64,000 nucleotides of DNA from Apostichopus japonicus (taxonomy: Eukaryota; Echinodermata; Holothuroidea; Aspidochirotida; Stichopodidae), in assembly GCF_037975245.1 (NCBI RefSeq), contig NC_092578.1:16558821-16622820 (forward strand). The letters run 5' to 3'. The notes beneath the pieces are model-generated. The model was not told where the DNA came from. It saw only the letters and a list, made by a program, of their open reading frames with translations, and ran no database searches. Every line of letters begins with the position of its first letter. Position 1 is the stretch's first letter. A program made the translations under genes and the position numbers. Shown here piece after piece: positions 63,175 to 64,000 of the stretch.

Positions 63175-63396
63175 GTAAGAAAACTGAATATTCAGTGATT
63201 TTAAGAGGGTCAGTAGATGTAGCCATTGGAGCATTGGTATTAAGAAAACTGAATATTCAGTGATGTTTAAGAGGATCAGTAGCCGCAGCTGTTGGAGCAT
63301 TGGTAAGAGAACTGAGTATTCAGTGATGTTTAAGGGTGTCAGTAGCTGCAGCCGTTGGAGCATTGGTAAGAGAACTGAATATTCAGTGATGTTTAA
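63142..63396 (+). repeat. tandem duplication of FTCD exon 9 end plus splice donor
   Basis: Four copies of about 63 bp: GATCAGTAGCTGCAGCTGTT, GGAGCATTGGTAAGA, AACTGAATATTCAGTGAT. The first is half exon, half intron. Copies 3 and 4 keep a good donor (GTAAGA at 63303 and 63366); copy 2 has GTATTA instead. Confidence 0.92.
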
Positions 63397-64000
63397 GACA
63401 GCAATCATGTTTGTGGTTTAAAGGTCAGAGGAGCAACTTAATGAAGCTCCCGGAGTTTACCATAGCGAACAGGTTACTTGGTACCAGAATTTGTGAGATT
63501 GTACTCCTGCTTGTATTTTATAAATTTTCCCACGAATAGGAAGACTTTTTTGTGACCCACTTTGTGCCCCATAGTACACACAATGCTCACAAACCACCCA
63601 CCTAAAGTGATACTGTTAAGATCTTGGTTGCAGTAGAATTTAATGTTGGAATGTCTTATTTTATCTACGAAATAACAAAAATTAACATACACAGATTCTT
63701 TCAGTATTAACAGAAGTAATATTTTGTAAGGATTGCATAAAGTAAGGTTCAATGTTTTGTTTGTATTTTCGGTGATACTTAATAAGAAAAATGATTAAAG
63801 TAAATGGTATTACAAACCGCAGTAATATTTCATCTCAAACCATTATTTTATTTTGCTCATGACATTGCCTCCAAGGTATAGTAACCATCAGTACCACCAA
63901 ATGTCAATCAATGTATAGAACGAACAAAGATCGTCCATGACCTTCGTAGTGTCTACCTGTATGACTTAGTCGTTTCTTTAAATATTTTTTTTGCTTAATA
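63397..64000. other. FTCD intron 9 (continues beyond window)
   Basis: AT-rich, no further exon recognised before the window ends. The remaining cyclodeaminase exons must lie to the right. Confidence 0.6.

Overview
This window is animal (metazoan) nuclear DNA: AT-rich, intron-dominated, with short exons bounded by GT-AG splice sites, many minisatellites, long G/C and TA runs, and several short inverted-repeat DNA transposons. The gene content (an FMNL-type formin and FTCD) together with the repeat style suggests a marine invertebrate deuterostome, perhaps an echinoderm. The species-level guess is inference and is weakly supported.

Two genes lie head to tail on the + strand. The first (1115-49435, 5' end outside the window) is a formin-like protein of the FMNL1/2/3 class. 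I could assemble 26 coding exons whose phases all agree; together they give 2,982 nt (993 codons plus stop) covering the GBD/FH3 region, a coiled coil, a proline-rich FH1, the FH2 actin-nucleation domain and a C-terminal DAD. The final coding step appears to have two alternatives after exon 25: a short terminal exon at 44384-44418 and the conserved DAD-basic-tail exon at 49329-49435. The second gene (56243 to beyond 63174) is formimidoyltransferase-cyclodeaminase (FTCD). Nine exons (366 codons) cover the whole transferase part and the first residues of the cyclodeaminase domain, which runs off the right end.

Between and inside these genes the window is rich in mobile and tandem DNA. I can close, with target-site duplications: a 1,158-bp hAT-type element (16394-17551, 8-bp TSD), a 365-bp hAT MITE (33132-33496, 8-bp TSD), a 345-bp TTAA element (59528-59872), and two related CAGG(G/C)ATG elements (4803-5161 and 32498-32662, 6-bp direct repeats). 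Most intriguing are two tiny perfect hairpins of 28 and 35 bp (5976-6003 and 58607-58641), each beginning CAGGGAG, ending CTCCCTG and flanked by a 7-bp direct repeat. They look like one family of ultra-short mobile hairpins.

Other structure: minisatellites in many introns, including one of GTGAG-containing units abutting a splice donor and one that duplicated an FTCD exon end with its donor; a degenerate roughly 50-nt repeat that fills the formin 3' UTR; two tRNA-related SINE-like pieces; and a Penelope-like/hammerhead-like motif. No bacterial-type features (operons, CRISPR, RBS) are present, and no complete tRNA or rRNA gene was recognised.
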